NCBI GenBank assembly: GCA_903959815.1
Contig: CAJBYM010000102.1
Coordinates: 1 to 35,933 of the forward strand
Direction of reading: 5' to 3'
Source: Candidatus Omnitrophota bacterium
GTDB lineage: Bacteria > Omnitrophota > Gorgyraeia > Zapsychrales > Fredricksoniimonadaceae
Length of the DNA: 35,933 bases
Each line of letters begins with the position of its first letter. Position 1 is the stretch's first letter. Under the pieces are notes generated by a model, which saw only the letters and a program-made list of their open reading frames with translations, searched no databases and was not told the DNA's origin. A program made the position numbers and the translations under genes. Below, piece by piece: positions 34,433 through 35,933 of the stretch.

Positions 34433-35933
34433 ACGTACAATTCTCACCGTTCGTATCACATTTTGGCCCGTACCACACACATGTTTCTGACACAACGCCA
34501 TGCTTTAAAAGTTCTGTCACTGCGTTTGTACATGTGATCACATCTGTCTTGTTCGTCGGAAGGACCAAGGGCATATCTAAGAGAAATGCGTTCTTAAACG
34601 GCGCCACATTAGAATCAAAATCCTCGATATACGTCGTTTGCCCGCCGCTTGCAACTTTCTTAAAATGCTTTGTACAGGCCCCATAAACCTCCTGCACTTT
34701 ATTGGCCGGCGAGGCCCCTGCTTGCGGATTGCCATAAAGCATCTTCCATATAGGCAGTCCGCTTAAGAAAGACAGGGCACTCCGGTGGTCTTCATCATAA
34801 CGGATCACACGCGCGGCAACATACCCCGCATTCTCTTTAAATGTATAGGTTCGCTTCGTATTACACCAGTTCGTATCCACATCGATCCAAGGCAACACTT
34901 GCGCGAGCTGCTGTGTTTTAGGAAACGTAGACAACAAATTCTTTCTATACCCCGGAACAGACGCCTGAAGCCTGACAAGATGCAGGGAACCATACTCCCG
35001 TGAATCATTCTTGGCAGGATCAGAAAACCATCCGTAGATCACATCATTACCCAAACCTGGCTGTGCATCTGCTGAATGCGCATTGATCCAATTCACAATA
35101 GCGCGCACCATTTGAGTCGGTGTCATAGCGTTAATTTGATTTAGTGTATACCCATTCGGCTGAATGGTTAAAAAGCCCACATTATTTATAATCAAAGGAT
35201 CAGTTGTTACAAGCGGCGTCTTCAAAAATTGGCGCGCTTGCTTAAAGGCATTCCTGGCCTCGATCGTACGCGTGTGCAGATCCAGAAGATACTGCGAACG
35301 CTTCGAAAATTTCCTGGATTGTTTCCGAGCCAAATCCCTGCTATCTTTAATATTCAGCATATATGCTGTCGAATGGTTTGTACAATTCACGCCGACATTC
35401 GCATTAAAGTTAGGCACCAAAGAACGCGGCAAATTGGTACATGGCGCGGTATTGGAAGATGTACAGTTGTCATAACACGTCGCAAACTTTGTATAATTAC
35501 CTTTGTTATAATCCTGACAATTATAAACACTATACAAAGATCCCCATTCCGGCGGATAACCTGTTGATGGATCAGTGCCTGCACCAATAGCATCTTTTTC
35601 AGGTTGTGCCATTTTACTATAATACTCTCCGCCTGATTCTACCGGAACACACCAGGCATTGTCATCCTGATAATTATAAGCACCTGTTCCAGCCAACCAG
35701 GCATCAAGCTGAGGTGTTAAAGCATCGATCCGGTCAGCCATTTGATCCAAAGCCAATGTTTCTTCTGTTAAAAGAGAGATCATGATTTTCGTAAAGTTTG
35801 CCAACGAACTTAACGGGCCTGGATTTGTCGCAATGATCGAAAATGCCGTATCAGAAAACTTTAACAGATCTACACTAAAAGCATCAAAAACATCATCTCT
35901 CCAGCGCTCCTTCTCACCCCCTGCGTTAGAACA
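34401..35933 (-). CDS. Cys-rich Tad-associated protein, 5'-partial
   Basis: The frame is open from the right edge (35933) to the TAG at 34401, giving 510 residues of C-terminal sequence. A TTG at 35804 could be read as a start, but the frame continues upstream with plausible residues, so the gene is probably cut by the window. About a dozen Cys are spread as single residues or short pairs (TCYDNCT, PKCDTNGENC), with many Asn, Thr and Tyr, suggesting an exported disulfide-bonded protein. A charged helical stretch (RDLARKQSRKFSKRSQYLL) lies near the middle. No transmembrane segment or named domain was recognised. Position just before the prepilin, tadB and tadC suggests a pilus-associated role comparable to TadG, by context only. 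Confidence 0.78.
   Translation of the reverse strand, partial: CSNAGGEKERWRDDVFDAFSVDLLKFSDTAFSIIATNPGPLSSLANFTKIMISLLTEETLALDQMADRIDALTPQLDAWLAGTGAYNYQDDNAWCVPVESGGEYYSKMAQPEKDAIGAGTDPSTGYPPEWGSLYSVYNCQDYNKGNYTKFATCYDNCTSSNTAPCTNLPRSLVPNFNANVGVNCTNHSTAYMLNIKDSRDLARKQSRKFSKRSQYLLDLHTRTIEARNAFKQARQFLKTPLVTTDPLIINNVGFLTIQPNGYTLNQINAMTPTQMVRAIVNWINAHSADAQPGLGNDVIYGWFSDPAKNDSREYGSLHLVRLQASVPGYRKNLLSTFPKTQQLAQVLPWIDVDTNWCNTKRTYTFKENAGYVAARVIRYDEDHRSALSFLSGLPIWKMLYGNPQAGASPANKVQEVYGACTKHFKKVASGGQTTYIEDFDSNVAPFKNAFLLDMPLVLPTNKTDVITCTNAVTELLKHGVVSETCVWYGPKCDTNGENCTYDLKFVSCKQ

Noticed and set aside
34432-34501. Upstream start (34501) for the prepilin
   Set aside because: It would add 23 residues to the leader and lengthen the overlap with the previous gene to about 100 nt. 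ATG 34432 gives a typical short basic leader with a plausible ribosome-binding site.
35402-35804. TTG at 35804 as the start of the Cys-rich gene
   Set aside because: The frame is open upstream to the window edge with ordinary-looking residues and no clear ribosome-binding site before the TTG, so the gene is more likely truncated by the window.
1-35933. tRNA, rRNA, CRISPR array, insertion sequence or alternative genetic code
   Set aside because: No clover-leaf, rRNA segment, regularly spaced short repeats with unique spacers, or transposase was seen. I met no in-frame TGA in the giant frame, so no recoding is needed.

Overview
The window is dominated by one enormous minus-strand gene cluster. 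A single open frame starts at an ATG at 25044 and runs leftward without a stop to position 1: 8,348 codons, still open at the edge. Directly upstream lies a 2,256-codon gene (31837-25067). Upstream of that, after a 453-bp AT-rich gap, are four minus-strand genes of Tad (tight adherence) type: tadC, tadB, a small Flp/TadE-like prepilin gene, and a Cys-rich gene cut by the right edge. Nothing convincing is encoded on the plus strand.

The organism is probably a Gram-negative bacterium from a little-cultivated phylum. Giant ORFs of this scale, often near Tad/type II secretion genes, have been described from Omnitrophota metagenomes, so Omnitrophota is my best guess. It rests on architecture only; there is no marker gene here. 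The standard genetic code fits: I met no in-frame stop, including TGA, when reading the giant frame, although parts of the middle were read quickly.

Order within the giant protein (residue 1 = position 25044): a beta-rich start; a Gly/Ala-rich hydrophobic region (about 478-1048); about 1,000 residues of coiled coil; a SecA/SF2-like ATPase module A (TG-x-GKT at 2194-2199, Walker B at 2394-2400, motif VI at 2827-2832); a region with an HEVMH zinc-protease motif (3398-3402); a second SecA-like module B (4435-4954); an internal signal-peptide-like helix (5561-5590); a low-complexity Ser/Val/Asn region with a recent 128-bp duplication; two transmembrane helices (6160-6178 and about 6203-6224); a helical region with weak TolC-like character; a beta-rich, barrel-like region; and 82-residue tandem repeats that run off the left edge.

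The 2,256-residue protein has an N-terminal signal/anchor helix and a papain-like C39 peptidase domain (Cys223, His308, Asp324), then hydrophobic and beta-rich sequence. Its stop codon lies in a T5 run. The giant frame is open through that spot, no ribosome-binding site precedes the giant ATG, and removing one T joins the two smoothly. They may therefore be one polypeptide of at least 10,600 residues, split by a true frameshift, a programmed frameshift or a sequencing error.

Taken together, the locus looks like a cell-envelope system: Tad membrane platform and pilin genes beside a giant polypeptide that itself carries translocase-like ATPases, two predicted proteases, membrane anchors and surface-type repeats. 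How these parts cooperate is inference.
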